Source: Proteiniborus sp. MB09-C3
Lineage (GTDB): Bacteria > Bacillota > Clostridia > Tissierellales > Proteiniboraceae
Length of the DNA stretch: 64,000 nucleotides
NCBI RefSeq assembly: GCF_030263895.1
Contig: NZ_CP127161.1
Coordinates: forward strand, 1,488,001-1,552,000
Direction of reading: 5' to 3'
The notes below the pieces were generated by a model. It searched no databases and was not told the DNA's origin. It saw only the letters and a list, made by a program, of their open reading frames with translations. A program made the translations under genes and the position numbers. Positions 30,341 through 39,019 of this stretch are shown piece by piece; within the stretch, counting starts at the first letter, position 1; each line of letters starts with the position of its first letter.

Positions 30341-30754
30341 ATTTACAAATAATGGTTCGTAAGAAACTCTAGAGTATGCTAAAACATCACTTCGTTTTCT
30401 ATCATAAAAATGAAACTTTTCATTACTATATATTATATATTCATCTGTATTGTCACTTTTTAGAATATATATATTATCATAAATATTTTCATAAGTTCCT
30501 TCATCTAACATTTCGAACTGCTTATATCTATAAAAATTACCTGTTATAAAAACAAAGTACTCATATTCAGGATATTGCTGATTTCCATTTTCTATACCAT
30601 AAGTTCCTTTAATATTACCTTTTATTAAAAACTTATCTAATTCATTTTTAAGTTTTATGTTGTAAAAAGCTGATATAAGCAATAAAATAGTTAACACTAA
30701 AATCTTACTATTTTTAGATGAGAATGATACGATTTTAGAAATATTTTTTTTCAT
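30323..30754 (-). CDS. small membrane-anchored protein of unknown function
   Basis: 143 residues from the ATG at 30754, which follows AGGAGGTTGTGGT. One helix is predicted (about residues 15-33, ILVLTILLLISAFYNIKL), then a soluble domain of about 100 residues with many Tyr and charged residues (YEYFVFITGNFYRYKQFEML). It resembles lipocalin-like or immunity-type small proteins only in size. No family is recognised. Its convergent position beside a secreted protein allows, but does not prove, an immunity role. Confidence 0.6.
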   Translation of the reverse strand: MKKNISKIVSFSSKNSKILVLTILLLISAFYNIKLKNELDKFLIKGNIKGTYGIENGNQQYPEYEYFVFITGNFYRYKQFEMLDEGTYENIYDNIYILKSDNTDEYIIYSNEKFHFYDRKRSDVLAYSRVSYEPLFVNVKRNR

Positions 30755-30820
30755 ACCACAACCTCCTATAGGTATGATTATAAAATAAAGTGTAATAATA
30801 ATCAACGCTAATTTCCAGAG

Positions 30821-30858
30821 CCAAGGGGACAGGAGGAGACTATTTTTTCAGTGGTTTC
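30821..30858. repeat. fragments of two dispersed repeats
   Basis: CCAAGGGGACAGGA (30821-30834) matches the start of the repeats at 20131 and 26606. ATTTTTTCAGTGG just after it matches one terminal repeat of the element at 52876. Confidence 0.5.
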
Positions 30859-30859
30859 G

Positions 30860-31149
30860 GACAGGAACCTTGATCCTTGTAGCTTTGCAAAATAGTCATA
30901 ATCCATAAAAAATGTTTTGCTTTCTTCACTCATGTATTTTATAAATTGAGATTTTACTTCTAAATTATTTTCTATTTTAGGAAAGCACTAGCGGTCTGTT
31001 TATTGATATATCTATAGTTATTATGATTATAGATGTGTAATAAATTTCATAAATAGTAAAATATTTTACGCTGGTGACAATATAAGGTATAATAATTATA
31101 TTAATAGTGTAGATGTTTCGATTCTGAATATAAGTAATTGAGGTGAGAG
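30860..31149 (+). repeat. 290-bp direct repeat, copy C (contains the sigma-gene leader)
   Basis: Close to 36680-36977 over its whole length, ending exactly with the ribosome binding site GAGGTGAGAG of the sigma-factor gene. Shared blocks include GCTTTGCAAAATAGTCATAA and AGTGTAGATGTTTCGATTCT. Little else is seen in this non-coding stretch. It probably contains the promoter. Confidence 0.8.
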
Positions 31150-31150
31150 A

Positions 31151-31702
31151 ATGTTAATATACTTGACATTGATAAATAAAGAATCCAATAGAACAAAGTT
31201 CGAACAATTGTATTTAGAATATAGACATACTATGTTTTATGTAGCTAATAGTATATTAAAAGATGAATATTTAGCAGAAGATGCAGTACATAAGGCATTT
31301 ATGAAAACAATTGACCATTTAGAAAAAATAAATGAAATAAAGTGTCACAAAACTAAAGGTTTTTTGGTTATTATAGTAAAGAATATTTCAATAGATATGT
31401 ATAATAAAAGGAAAAGAGAGAATAGAATGTTGCTAGATGAGATAAGTAATTTTTCAAACAAGTCTCTGGCTTCTGAAGAAAAGCTGCTTGAAGATTATGA
31501 TTATAGCAATTTATTAAAAAAGATACTAAAGCTTCCACCAAATTATTCTAATATATTGCTGCTAAAGTATGCTCATGGATATACAGATGAAGAAATAGCA
31601 GATATATTAGATATATCTAATGTAAATGTAAGAAAAAGAGCAGAAAGAGCTAGAAAAGTTTTGTTGAAGCATTTAGAAGAGGGAAGTGATGCAGATGAGT
31701 AG
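31151..31702 (+). CDS. ECF-like RNA polymerase sigma factor
   Basis: 183 residues. The sigma-70 region 2 is at about 15-90 (FEQLYLEYRHTMFYVANSILKD in part; AEDAVHKAFMK; FLVIIVKNISIDMYNKRKRE), and region 4 at about 120-175 (LPPNYSNILLLKYAHGYTDEEIADILDISNVNVRKRAERA). It directs RNA polymerase to its own promoter set. The ribosome binding site GAGGTGAGAG is at optimal spacing. The gene overlaps its downstream partner by eight bases, as for sigma/anti-sigma pairs. Its upstream 290 bp is duplicated at 36680, in front of an ABC-transporter relic. Confidence 0.88.
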   Translation: MLIYLTLINKESNRTKFEQLYLEYRHTMFYVANSILKDEYLAEDAVHKAFMKTIDHLEKINEIKCHKTKGFLVIIVKNISIDMYNKRKRENRMLLDEISNFSNKSLASEEKLLEDYDYSNLLKKILKLPPNYSNILLLKYAHGYTDEEIADILDISNVNVRKRAERARKVLLKHLEEGSDADE

Positions 31703-32390
31703 TGAGAATGCCTTAGATAATATTCTAACCATGATTTTCAAGGAAGCTGAGTTAATCGTATTAGATAATATTTCTGAAAAAGAATCGAAAGAAAAACATG
31801 CATTTTCTGAAAAATTCAATGACAAGATGGCGAAGCTAATTGCTTATGAAAAAAGAAGATCAAGAATAAAAAACACATTATATTATTTTAAGAAAGCGGT
31901 ATCTATATTCTTGATTGTACTTACAGTAGTTTTTGCTTCAACTATGAGCGTAAAAGCTTGGAGAGTTAAGCTATTTAATACAATAATAAATATATTTGAA
32001 AAGTTTTCAGAAATCAGATATGAGAATGTAGATAAAGGAGTAGATAGAATTGAAGATAATACTTTCTATGCTCCAGAATATGTACCTGATGGGTTTAATA
32101 TAGAAAAAGAAGATATAAATTTCTTCGGACAGCTAATAATCTATAAAAATAAAAACGGAGAGGAAATAGTATTTGAACAATATAAACTAGAGCACAGAAA
32201 TATGATAATAGACACAGAAGGAACAGAATTAGAGCCTATATCTATTAAGAAATTTGAAGGTTATTTTTATAGCAATAAGGGAACAAATAATATCTTTTGG
32301 GATGATGGATATTGCGGTTTTATCATTTCATCATCAATTAATAAACAAGAAATAATAAAAATAGCGAAGAGCATAAAAACAAAAAAATAA
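31695..32390 (+). CDS. membrane-bound anti-sigma-like protein with DUF4367 domain
   Basis: About 231 residues. A cytoplasmic N-terminal helix-rich region (1-60) is followed by one transmembrane helix (about 70-90, VSIFLIVLTVVFASTMSV) and an extracytoplasmic C-terminal domain with YAPEYVPDGFNIEKED and SIKKFEGYFY, matching DUF4367. Proteins of this build are encoded next to sigma factors and are thought to hold them at the membrane until a signal arrives. The start is uncertain: GTG 31686, ATG 31689 or ATG 31695. The last is best spaced from GAGGGAAG. The regulatory role is inferred from family and overlap with the sigma gene. Confidence 0.8.
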   Translation: MSSENALDNILTMIFKEAELIVLDNISEKESKEKHAFSEKFNDKMAKLIAYEKRRSRIKNTLYYFKKAVSIFLIVLTVVFASTMSVKAWRVKLFNTIINIFEKFSEIRYENVDKGVDRIEDNTFYAPEYVPDGFNIEKEDINFFGQLIIYKNKNGEEIVFEQYKLEHRNMIIDTEGTELEPISIKKFEGYFYSNKGTNNIFWDDGYCGFIISSSINKQEIIKIAKSIKTKK

Positions 32391-32394
32391 AAAC

Positions 32395-32443
32395 TTTTTT
32401 AAAAAGTGTCACAAATCATCTCCTGTTTTGGTTATATATATGA
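32395..32443 (+). repeat. 50-bp promoter-like repeat, copy 2
   Basis: Second copy of the block at 21989 (GTGTCACAAATCATCT, TGTTTTGGTTATATATATGAA), beginning five bases after the anti-sigma stop codon. The gene it may have served is missing; an IS110 element follows. Confidence 0.5.
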
Positions 32444-32582
32444 ATAACAAAATAAGTCCAGCTAAGAATTGTCAATAAGTAATTTAAAAATATTTGATAT
32501 ACCAGTTGCGCTAAAAAAGGGTAACGTTAACAAGCCTTTTGAGTGATTATCAAAAAACAAAAATTTGAAATATAGAATTTCA

Positions 32583-33888
32583 CTATGCAGCGATGTCGCA
32601 TTTCGCTTTTAAGTAATTCATTTGATGTTGTTCTGGAGTGATGATTTCAAATTCTTTTTCATCACGTAAAATTGCAAATACAATATTGCATACTTTGTGC
32701 ATAATTGCTCCAAGAGCTACCATCTTAGGTTTGCACTGACATTTTTTAAGATAGTATTCACGTAAAACAGAATTGTTAGCAGATCCATTACGATTTAACC
32801 CAATACTGACTAAAGCCATGGTGTGTATTACTCTTCTAGCAGTACGCGAACCACGTTTTGACATACTAATTTTGCTGCCATTAAACTTGCCAGATTGCTT
32901 TACCGCCGGGTCTAGACCAAAATAAGCAAAAAGCTGTTTAGGCGAATGAAAAGCAGAAAAATCTCCGATTTCACCCATAAGGCTTACAGCAGAAAGAAAT
33001 CCTGCACCTTTAAAGGATTCAATGAGGTGTATCTGTTTTACAAATTCAGTATCCTCGTTAGCATTCACGAGTTCATGCATATCAGAGAGTATGGTTGAGA
33101 TTTCTTCATCATACTGACGGATAAAACGAATATATAGAAGAATACGCTTAAAGTTGCTGCTTACTGAATGACCAAAAGTCTTTGCATCATTTGCTGCCTG
33201 AATAATTGCATTATACTTGTTTTCAGCATAAGTAAGACCAAAACGTGCAGTAGAGCGAATGGAAAGAATTATTTCATCTTTAGAAGCGTTTAAAAAAGCA
33301 TCTGGTGAAGTATATTTTTCCAACAAGGTCAAAGCAGTATTTGTAGTTATTTTAGAAAAAATATTTAAAAACTGAGGAAATACCATCCGCAGTTCACCTT
33401 GGAGCTTATTAACATAAGCAGAGCGGTTATCCATCAGATCATAATATTCTCTTGAAAGATTTCTTAAATCAAGTACAAGGTCTGATGGCATAATAGAAAC
33501 TTTTAAATCAGGCTTTAAACCAATTAATGCAGCTTTTTGAATCAAATTTATCATTATGTACTTTTCTAATGTTAATATTTGTGCTATTCTTAGTGATGAT
33601 AGGATTAATGATGGATACCAAAAATCCCTTATCACGAAGATAGCAGAAGAGTGGGTAATGATAAATTCCCGTGGATTCGAGGAAAATGCGACTTTCCAAA
33701 GAATACAGCTCTTCTGCTTCTTTGATTTTAGAAACAGAAGCAGCTAGGGAATTTAAATCAGAATGTAGAATTTTGAAAGGTTTTCCTACAAAGGTTTGGT
33801 TAGGTAGTGCAATAGACATCCAGCTAAAGTCAGCACCAACATCAATACCAACCGAAATAAAAGAATCATATTTAATAATGTTTGACAT
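32583..33888 (-). pseudogene. IS110-family transposase, frameshifted
   Basis: The N-terminal half (from 33888) has the RuvC-like DEDD motifs VGIDVGADFSWMS, FLESTGIYH and NDKFDSK. It then shifts frame at an A5 run near 33525-33530 and ends in FKA. The second frame continues normally (AALIGLKPDLKV) to the C-terminal Tnp domain with GEIGDFSAFHSPKQLFAYFG and SKRGSRTARR, including the conserved serine region. One extra A explains the break. Unless it is restored by slippage the recombinase is inactive. The start follows AAAGGAGCTG. Confidence 0.88.
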
Positions 33889-33899
33889 GATCTACAGCT

Positions 33900-34200
33900 C
33901 CTTTCTGATAGGAATCCATTTCCAAGCAATGAGTACACATCCTAGCATGTGATACAGGTATAGCCTGAGGCTCCCAACCAGCCAAATCATAAAACCTCAT
34001 TGAATGGACTAATTGACTTAATCGTAGGTATAGGTCAGTAGAAACTGACTTCCCAAGGAGATGAACATTCTTTATCCTATCCGTAAAGATTATACTTTAT
34101 GATAGGTCTGGAGTCTACCAGGAACCGTCAGACATGTTAATTTAAGAAGTAACGTCTGATGAAGGAAGAACTCCTTCTTCTGTTACGAAATAATAGAAAT
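33900..34200 (-). ncRNA. non-coding end of the IS110 element, candidate bridge RNA region
   Basis: About 300 bp without genes upstream of the recombinase. Long structured pairings are visible, such as CGTCAGAC with GTCTGATG and GAAGGA with TCCTTC. IS110-group elements are known to encode a bridge RNA in the non-coding end upstream of the recombinase. Exact ends cannot be set here. Confidence 0.35.
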
Positions 34201-34211
34201 GTGTTAACAGC

Positions 34212-34231
34212 ATAGTCATTCGTGACTATGA
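34212..34231 (+). promoter_or_regulatory. UUCG-capped hairpin upstream of a secreted-protein gene
   Basis: CATAGTCA-TTCG-TGACTATG: an 8-bp perfect stem with an ultrastable tetraloop, 25 bases before the ATG at 34257 and without a T-run. It may be an IS110 end structure or a 5' mRNA stabiliser. Confidence 0.45.
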
Positions 34232-34256
34232 CATTATTATACTAGGAGATGATTTT

Positions 34257-34691
34257 ATGTATAAAAGAAAGGCTTTATGTTTAATTATAGTTATTCTCGT
34301 ATTCTTACCTTTTAATATAGGAGCATATGCTGATGATGACATAGGGGAAGAATCCCAAAAACCATCAATTTCAATTCAGATGACTTATATTAATAATATT
34401 TCTAATGATTTTACAATATCAGCAGGACAAGCATATATTGCTTGTTCAGTAAAAGGATATAATGACATAACAGATAAAGTAGCCATATATGTCAACTTAC
34501 AGCAGTACAAGGATGGAAGCTGGGTTACAATCAAAAGCTGGTCAGAAACTTTTAACGACTACATAGGAAATATCAACAAGACTTATAGCGTGGATAAAGG
34601 ATATACATATAGAGTAAGGGCATCCTTTACTGCGTATAGTGGAGAAAAATCTGAAAGCATAAGCAGTACGAGCAATACAGTAAAGTACTAA
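34257..34691 (+). CDS. small secreted beta-rich protein (DUF6147-like)
   Basis: 144 residues. A signal peptide ends at GAYA (about residue 26). The mature part reads as a beta sandwich: ISAGQAYIACSVKGYNDITD, YVNLQQYKDGSWVTIKSWSE and YRVRASFTAYSGEKSESIS. It resembles a family of small exported clostridial proteins that I associate with DUF6147 from pattern memory. No catalytic motif is visible. AGGAGATG lies six bases before the ATG. It is first of three exported or anchored proteins (34257, 34911, 36116) on the same strand. Confidence 0.65.
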   Translation: MYKRKALCLIIVILVFLPFNIGAYADDDIGEESQKPSISIQMTYINNISNDFTISAGQAYIACSVKGYNDITDKVAIYVNLQQYKDGSWVTIKSWSETFNDYIGNINKTYSVDKGYTYRVRASFTAYSGEKSESISSTSNTVKY

Positions 34692-34910
34692 ATCAAAGGG
34701 AACTAAATTTTTATAAATTACAAGTATAGGAGGTGATTCCATTGTTCTAGTGTTATAAGTAGTAATAGAAAAATCAACCATGCATATGATGTAAGCTTAT
34801 ACTTTTTATTAAAGACTATTACTCAAAAATTAATTGATTATGTAATTTGGGTACTCAATTTGTTAATCCTAAAGTAAGGCTAAATACAATTTATTTGAGG
34901 AGGAAGAAAA

Positions 34911-36035
34911 ATGAAAAAAACATTTCGTGTTGTTTCTACAGTCTTGATTTTGAGTATTTGCTTGAGTTCTTTTGTTTTTGCATCTGAATATGAACAAAGT
35001 AATAATGAAAAAAATTGGTCTAGTTATGGAGAAGATAAGATTATAAATTCAAAGGTACCACGTATCTTAGCGGAGGTTGTTAATGACATTATGTCAAGTA
35101 GAGCTACTTCTAAACCGAGCGACGGCTCAGAACTGTCACAACAGGAATTGCCGGAAGAAGAACTATCAAGGCTAGTTGAACTCAACCTTGCCATTGAAGA
35201 AGCTAAAAATGAATATAATAAAAATCCATCCACAGAAAATCTAAACTACCTTAATGCATTTATTTCAGAAAAGAATAAAATTGAGCAAATAATTTTAGAT
35301 AAAGGAATAATAAAGCTAACACAGAATGAAGTTAATTTAGTGTTCGGGGGAACTAAGAATCAATTATCTAGTGAAGAACCTTACTTACCACCAGACACAA
35401 AAAATACAGATTACTATATGTCAAGTATATATACTACAAATACTTCTATTGGTCCAGTTACATACTATTGTGTAACAGCAATACCAATATCAAGCAACTC
35501 TAGAATGGTAGAGTCTTGGGATATCGATGTTAACTCAGATATGATAAAGAGCTATATAGATACAGTTGTTGACATATACGTTGGAAAGATAACAGGAAGT
35601 ATTATTGGTAGTTTGACATGGTGGACTGAATTCCTTCCCTACGAACTATTAATGGATGCTCCTTCTGCAGCACAAAACACTACTGCCACATATAGAATCG
35701 ATGCAACGTATGCAACATCAATGAGGTATATATGGTGTTATTCACCGACTTTTGAAGAATACTTCTTGGGGTTAGTTCTTAATAAAATATCAGTTCGTGA
35801 TGATCATGTCATGCACTATGTATACAATGGAAAGGTAGGGGGAGATCATTATGAGGATGAATATACACTTTATTCTGAAAATTACTTGAGTTTTACATCA
35901 ATGGTACGTGAATATTGGGAGTCAAGCGAACATATTCACGAAGAACGTGTTCAGCGAATAAGATATAAATACGAAGATGACGTGGTTATAACACTCTCAC
36001 CACCTTATGCACAAAATTATGGGTATTTGAATTAA
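34911..36035 (+). CDS. secreted protein of unknown function
   Basis: 374 residues behind GAGGAGGAA. The signal peptide ends at FVFA (about residue 25). Residues 60-120 are acidic and helical (EELSRLVELNLAIEEAKNEY), and the C-terminal 250 are rich in Tyr, Ser and Thr with several WxxE/D segments (SLTWWTEFLPYELLMDAPSA). No known domain or catalytic motif was recognised. It lies between two other exported proteins within the 290-bp direct repeats and probably belongs to the same accessory unit. A hairpin (36061-36086) follows. Confidence 0.65.
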   Translation: MKKTFRVVSTVLILSICLSSFVFASEYEQSNNEKNWSSYGEDKIINSKVPRILAEVVNDIMSSRATSKPSDGSELSQQELPEEELSRLVELNLAIEEAKNEYNKNPSTENLNYLNAFISEKNKIEQIILDKGIIKLTQNEVNLVFGGTKNQLSSEEPYLPPDTKNTDYYMSSIYTTNTSIGPVTYYCVTAIPISSNSRMVESWDIDVNSDMIKSYIDTVVDIYVGKITGSIIGSLTWWTEFLPYELLMDAPSAAQNTTATYRIDATYATSMRYIWCYSPTFEEYFLGLVLNKISVRDDHVMHYVYNGKVGGDHYEDEYTLYSENYLSFTSMVREYWESSEHIHEERVQRIRYKYEDDVVITLSPPYAQNYGYLN

Positions 36036-36060
36036 GTATTTATATATAAATTGGTATCTA

Positions 36061-36086
36061 TGAGACAAGCAATGATGCTTGTCTCA
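36061..36086 (+). terminator. hairpin after a secreted-protein gene
   Basis: TGAGACAAGC pairs perfectly with GCTTGTCTCA. There is no T-run, so it may stabilise the 3' end or attenuate rather than fully terminate. Confidence 0.5.
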
Positions 36087-36115
36087 CAGATAACTTATGT
36101 TATGAGGTGATGGCT

Positions 36116-36640
36116 GTGAAGCACCGAAAAGGGTTATTTTTTATTAGGATTATAAGCATTGTTATTGGGCTAATAATCGTTTGCGTAGTTCCATTCAAGA
36201 AAGATATAGATGTTAGTCTAAATGGAGTAGAATTTCAAATTCATAGTTCTGAATATAAGAGTGCGACTATTAACATAGAAGGACAATATTGTAAGTACTT
36301 ACTTCGACCTAATGTTTTTGAAGGGAAAATACAAGTTGAAGGATACGATTTTACATTTTCAGATTACTATTATGTAAATACATCATTTATAAATGGTTAT
36401 GGGCACTTAAACTATACTGGTGTTATTAATGGAAGTATATATGGAAAATTCTTAGGACTCATCTATACAGAAGATTTTGAAAAGATATTAATTTGTATTT
36501 ATGATAAAAAAATAAACAACTCATCTGAACGAGATGACAATTATACCAAATTTATTTGTGCACCTGCGACATCCATAGAAGAGGCGAAAAATATTTATAT
36601 TTCTATAGTAGAGGAGAGATCTTGGTCAAAAAACAATTAA
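36116..36640 (+). CDS. membrane-anchored extracytoplasmic protein of unknown function
   Basis: About 174 residues. A basic N-terminus and one helix (about residues 8-27, IRIISIVIGLIIVCVVPF) are followed by an outward domain with EFQIHSSEYKSATINIEGQY and EGKIQVEGYDFTFSDYYY. The GTG at 36116 is six bases from GAGGTGA and is preferred over GTG 36107, which overlaps that site. No family is recognised. It is the last of the exported-protein trio and ends just before the second 290-bp repeat. Confidence 0.6.
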   Translation: MKHRKGLFFIRIISIVIGLIIVCVVPFKKDIDVSLNGVEFQIHSSEYKSATINIEGQYCKYLLRPNVFEGKIQVEGYDFTFSDYYYVNTSFINGYGHLNYTGVINGSIYGKFLGLIYTEDFEKILICIYDKKINNSSERDDNYTKFICAPATSIEEAKNIYISIVEERSWSKNN

Positions 36641-36672
36641 GTATGACAGATGAAGAGATAAAACTTTTAGAA

Positions 36673-36977
36673 CCAAGGGGATAGGAACCTTGGCCCTTTT
36701 AAGCTTTGCAAAATAGTCATAATCCATAAAAAATGCTTTGTTTTCCGGGTTTCTTCACACATGTATTTTATAAATTAAGATTTTGCTTCTGAATCATTTT
36801 CTATTTTAGGAAAGTACTAGCGGTCTGTTTATTGGTATATCTATGATTATTATGATTATGAATGTGTAATAAATTTCATAAATAGCAAATGTTTAATACT
36901 GATGACGATATAAGGTATAATAATTATATTAATAGTGTAGATGTTTCGATTCTGAATATAAGTAATTGAGGTGAGAG
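36673..36977 (+). repeat. 290-bp direct repeat, copy D (duplicate of the sigma-gene leader)
   Basis: Starts with CCAAGG-GGATAGGAA-CCTTGG, then matches 30860-31149 up to and including GAGGTGAGAG. There the similarity stops abruptly, and a fragment of an ABC-transporter gene follows instead of the sigma gene. Confidence 0.8.
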
Positions 36978-36978
36978 G

Positions 36979-37284
36979 CAACAGATAGCGTTAGCTAGAC
37001 TATGGTTTTAGAAAAATAATATTGTTATTTTGGATGAAGCAACTTCTGCTTTAGATAATATAACAGAAGATGAAGTTATGAAAGAGGTCATGGGCCTTCT
37101 ATCTCAAAATACAGTTATAGCGATTGCACATAGATTGAGTTCTATAAAGGATTTCGACCGAATTATTGTATTTCAAGATGGTCAGATTGTAGAACAAGGT
37201 ACATTTGACGAACTATTAAGAGAAGGATTGTATTTTGCAGATTTGTATGATAAAAGTTTGTGCAGTAATAATGTAATTAATTAA
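36979..37284 (+). pseudogene. ABC transporter ATPase, 3' fragment with internal stop
   Basis: The frame begins abruptly inside the signature motif (QQIALARLWF), meets a TAG at 37009 and continues in the same frame as NNIVILDEATSALDN (Walker B and D-loop), IAIAHRLSSI (H-loop) and a normal C-terminus. It is the last third of a permease-ATPase exporter of the bacteriocin or lipid type. The remainder is absent. The break coincides with the end of repeat copy D, so a recombination event joined the sigma-gene leader to this relic. Confidence 0.85.
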
Positions 37285-37388
37285 GGTTATGAGCATTATT
37301 TTTAGTTATGTGTTTCTGCTCTACCAAAGCTAATCTCAATTTACTGCAATAAGGCAATTGCATTCAAAGTTGCCTTTTGCTTATTCGC

Positions 37389-37430
37389 AAAGAGACAGCC
37401 AAGCTATAACCGTTTGGCTGTCCTCTTTAT
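37389..37430 (+). terminator. Rho-independent terminator
   Basis: AAAGAG-ACAGCCAA pairs with TTGGCTGT-CCTCTTT across an 11-base loop and is followed by TTTATGG. It probably ended the lost exporter gene. Confidence 0.6.
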
Positions 37431-37666
37431 GGATAATACTATTTACAAAACTTGTTGATATGTTGTGTGAATTATTCCCTAAGATAGGTATACTGTTCAT
37501 AATATATCCTAAGTAGTTTTTTAATATCTGAATTATCTGCCAATAAGATGCAATTATTAAAAAAATACTGTTGAAGTTCGACTGCTTATGTCATATAATA
37601 AAATCGCAGAGCAGAGTAAACGATTACTCTAAGTCGATTAATTATTCAGTTTAACGGAGGGAAAGG

Positions 37667-37736
37667 TTGAAAAAGAAAACTAGGGATTGGCACTTCACTT
37701 AAGGGCATAGCAAACAAGCCATCTTGCGGTGGCTTC
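37667..37736 (+). promoter_or_regulatory. orphan leader: 11-codon ORF plus hairpin
   Basis: TTG-initiated KKKTRDWHFT stop (37667-37702) behind GGAGGGAAAGG, then GCATAGCAAAC and the hairpin AAGCCA-TCTTGCGG-TGGCTT. This is the layout of an inducible translation attenuator. The gene it would control is absent, because an IS110 element follows at 37767. Confidence 0.35.
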
Positions 37737-37766
37737 AAAAAATTGAATATATAGACAAAATTAAGG

Positions 37767-39012
37767 TTATTCAGTAGCTGACTTAATTCTGTAACCTTGG
37801 AATTTTGCTAATTGTATAGCCTGCTCTACAGTAATCTCGCGATTGACAGGAATAACGTCAGAGTTTCTGTAAAGTTCAGCATTGTATGGTTCATTTTTCT
37901 TCAACATGTTGTATAATGCTGTTAGAAGCATTCTTGCTATTGCAATGATTGCCTTCTTGTGACCACGACGCTTTCTTAAACGAAGGTAGCGGTTACGTAT
38001 TTCTGGATGCTTTTCACTTTTAACCACAGAGTTGGCACATTGAACAAGAAGTGGTTTAATATAGCATCCAGCTTTGGAAACCCGGACAGATTTTTTCTTC
38101 CCTGCACTTTCATTGTTGGTAGGTGTAAGCCCTGCCCATGAACACAAGTGTTTCGCCGAAGGAAAAGCCTCCATATTAACACCAATCTCTGAAATGATTG
38201 TGATTGCAGAGAAGATGTTTTTAAAAGATGGACGGTTAGGATTAGGTCGAGTTCTTGTTGATAGGGGCTGGCGAGCACAAGAATCAGTTCTTCTAACTCT
38301 GATTTCCGGGATTCCAAATCTTCAAAGTGCTTCTTGATAATCTTTAATTTACCAGCCTGTTGCGGGGAGATATGCCCATCAACGGCGAGCTGTAATTCAG
38401 GAATTTTACCCTTCATAGAGCCGTGAATTAAAGGTTCAATATCGAATGAAGTATCTAGAGGATTTTCAAGAATCTTATTCAGAATCTTTTGAGCACTTTT
38501 ACCAAAAGTGTCGGAGACAACGGAAGACAATTGAATGTTGGAAACCGTGAGACAGTTTTGAAGACGGTTCTTTTCACTGGACATAAAGCAGGTTAGTTTG
38601 TAACGATAGCGCATAAGGTCGCGTAGCTGGCGAATATCAGCAGGGGGCATAAAGCTACCGGCAACAAGATCATGCTTAAACAGGTCAGCAATCCATTTAG
38701 CATCTTTCTTGTCAGTTTTTTACCACGAATAGCCTTAACGTATTTAGGATGTGCAAGCACAATAGAACAGTCTTTTTCCAAGACGTTGTACACGGGAATC
38801 CAGTATTTACCTGTAGATTCCATGCAGACATCCTTACAATTAGATTCAAGCAGCCATTGTAACAGCTCTTTCAGACCTTTGGTGTAGGTGGAAAAGCGAT
38901 GGCTCTTGTAGGTGGTAACACCTTGTTTATCGGTGGAAGCGATGCAGGCTACAACAAAAGTTTTGTGAACATCAATTCCGCAGCAGATTTTGTACACGAT
39001 TTTTAAAGCCAT
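37767..39012 (-). pseudogene. IS110-family transposase, broken by at least two frameshifts
   Basis: Three consecutive fragments on one strand together give a full IS110 protein. They are the N-terminal CCGIDVHKTFVVACI with CMESTGKYWIPVYN, a middle (RQLRDLMRYRYKLT, helical linker) and a C-terminal AKHLCSWAGLTPTNNESAGKKK with the Tnp domain. Frame changes occur near 38720 and 38170. The start at 39012 follows AAAGGAGTCC. This copy is of the IS1111/IS110 group and is not closely related to the one at 32583. It is inactive. Confidence 0.87.
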
Positions 39013-39019
39013 AGGGACT

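Larger units (their letters stand above)
37285..37766. other. intergenic stretch with two terminators and a leader-like mini-ORF
   Basis: No gene is seen. It holds hairpins at 37351-37376 (AAGGCAA/TTGCCTT) and 37389-37430, and a short ORF with a good ribosome binding site at 37667-37702 followed by a further hairpin. Confidence 0.5.

Noticed and set aside
33556-33952. Plus-strand ORFs opposite the IS110 recombinase
   Set aside because: They lie antisense to clear transposase sequence, lack ribosome binding sites and show no recognisable protein features.
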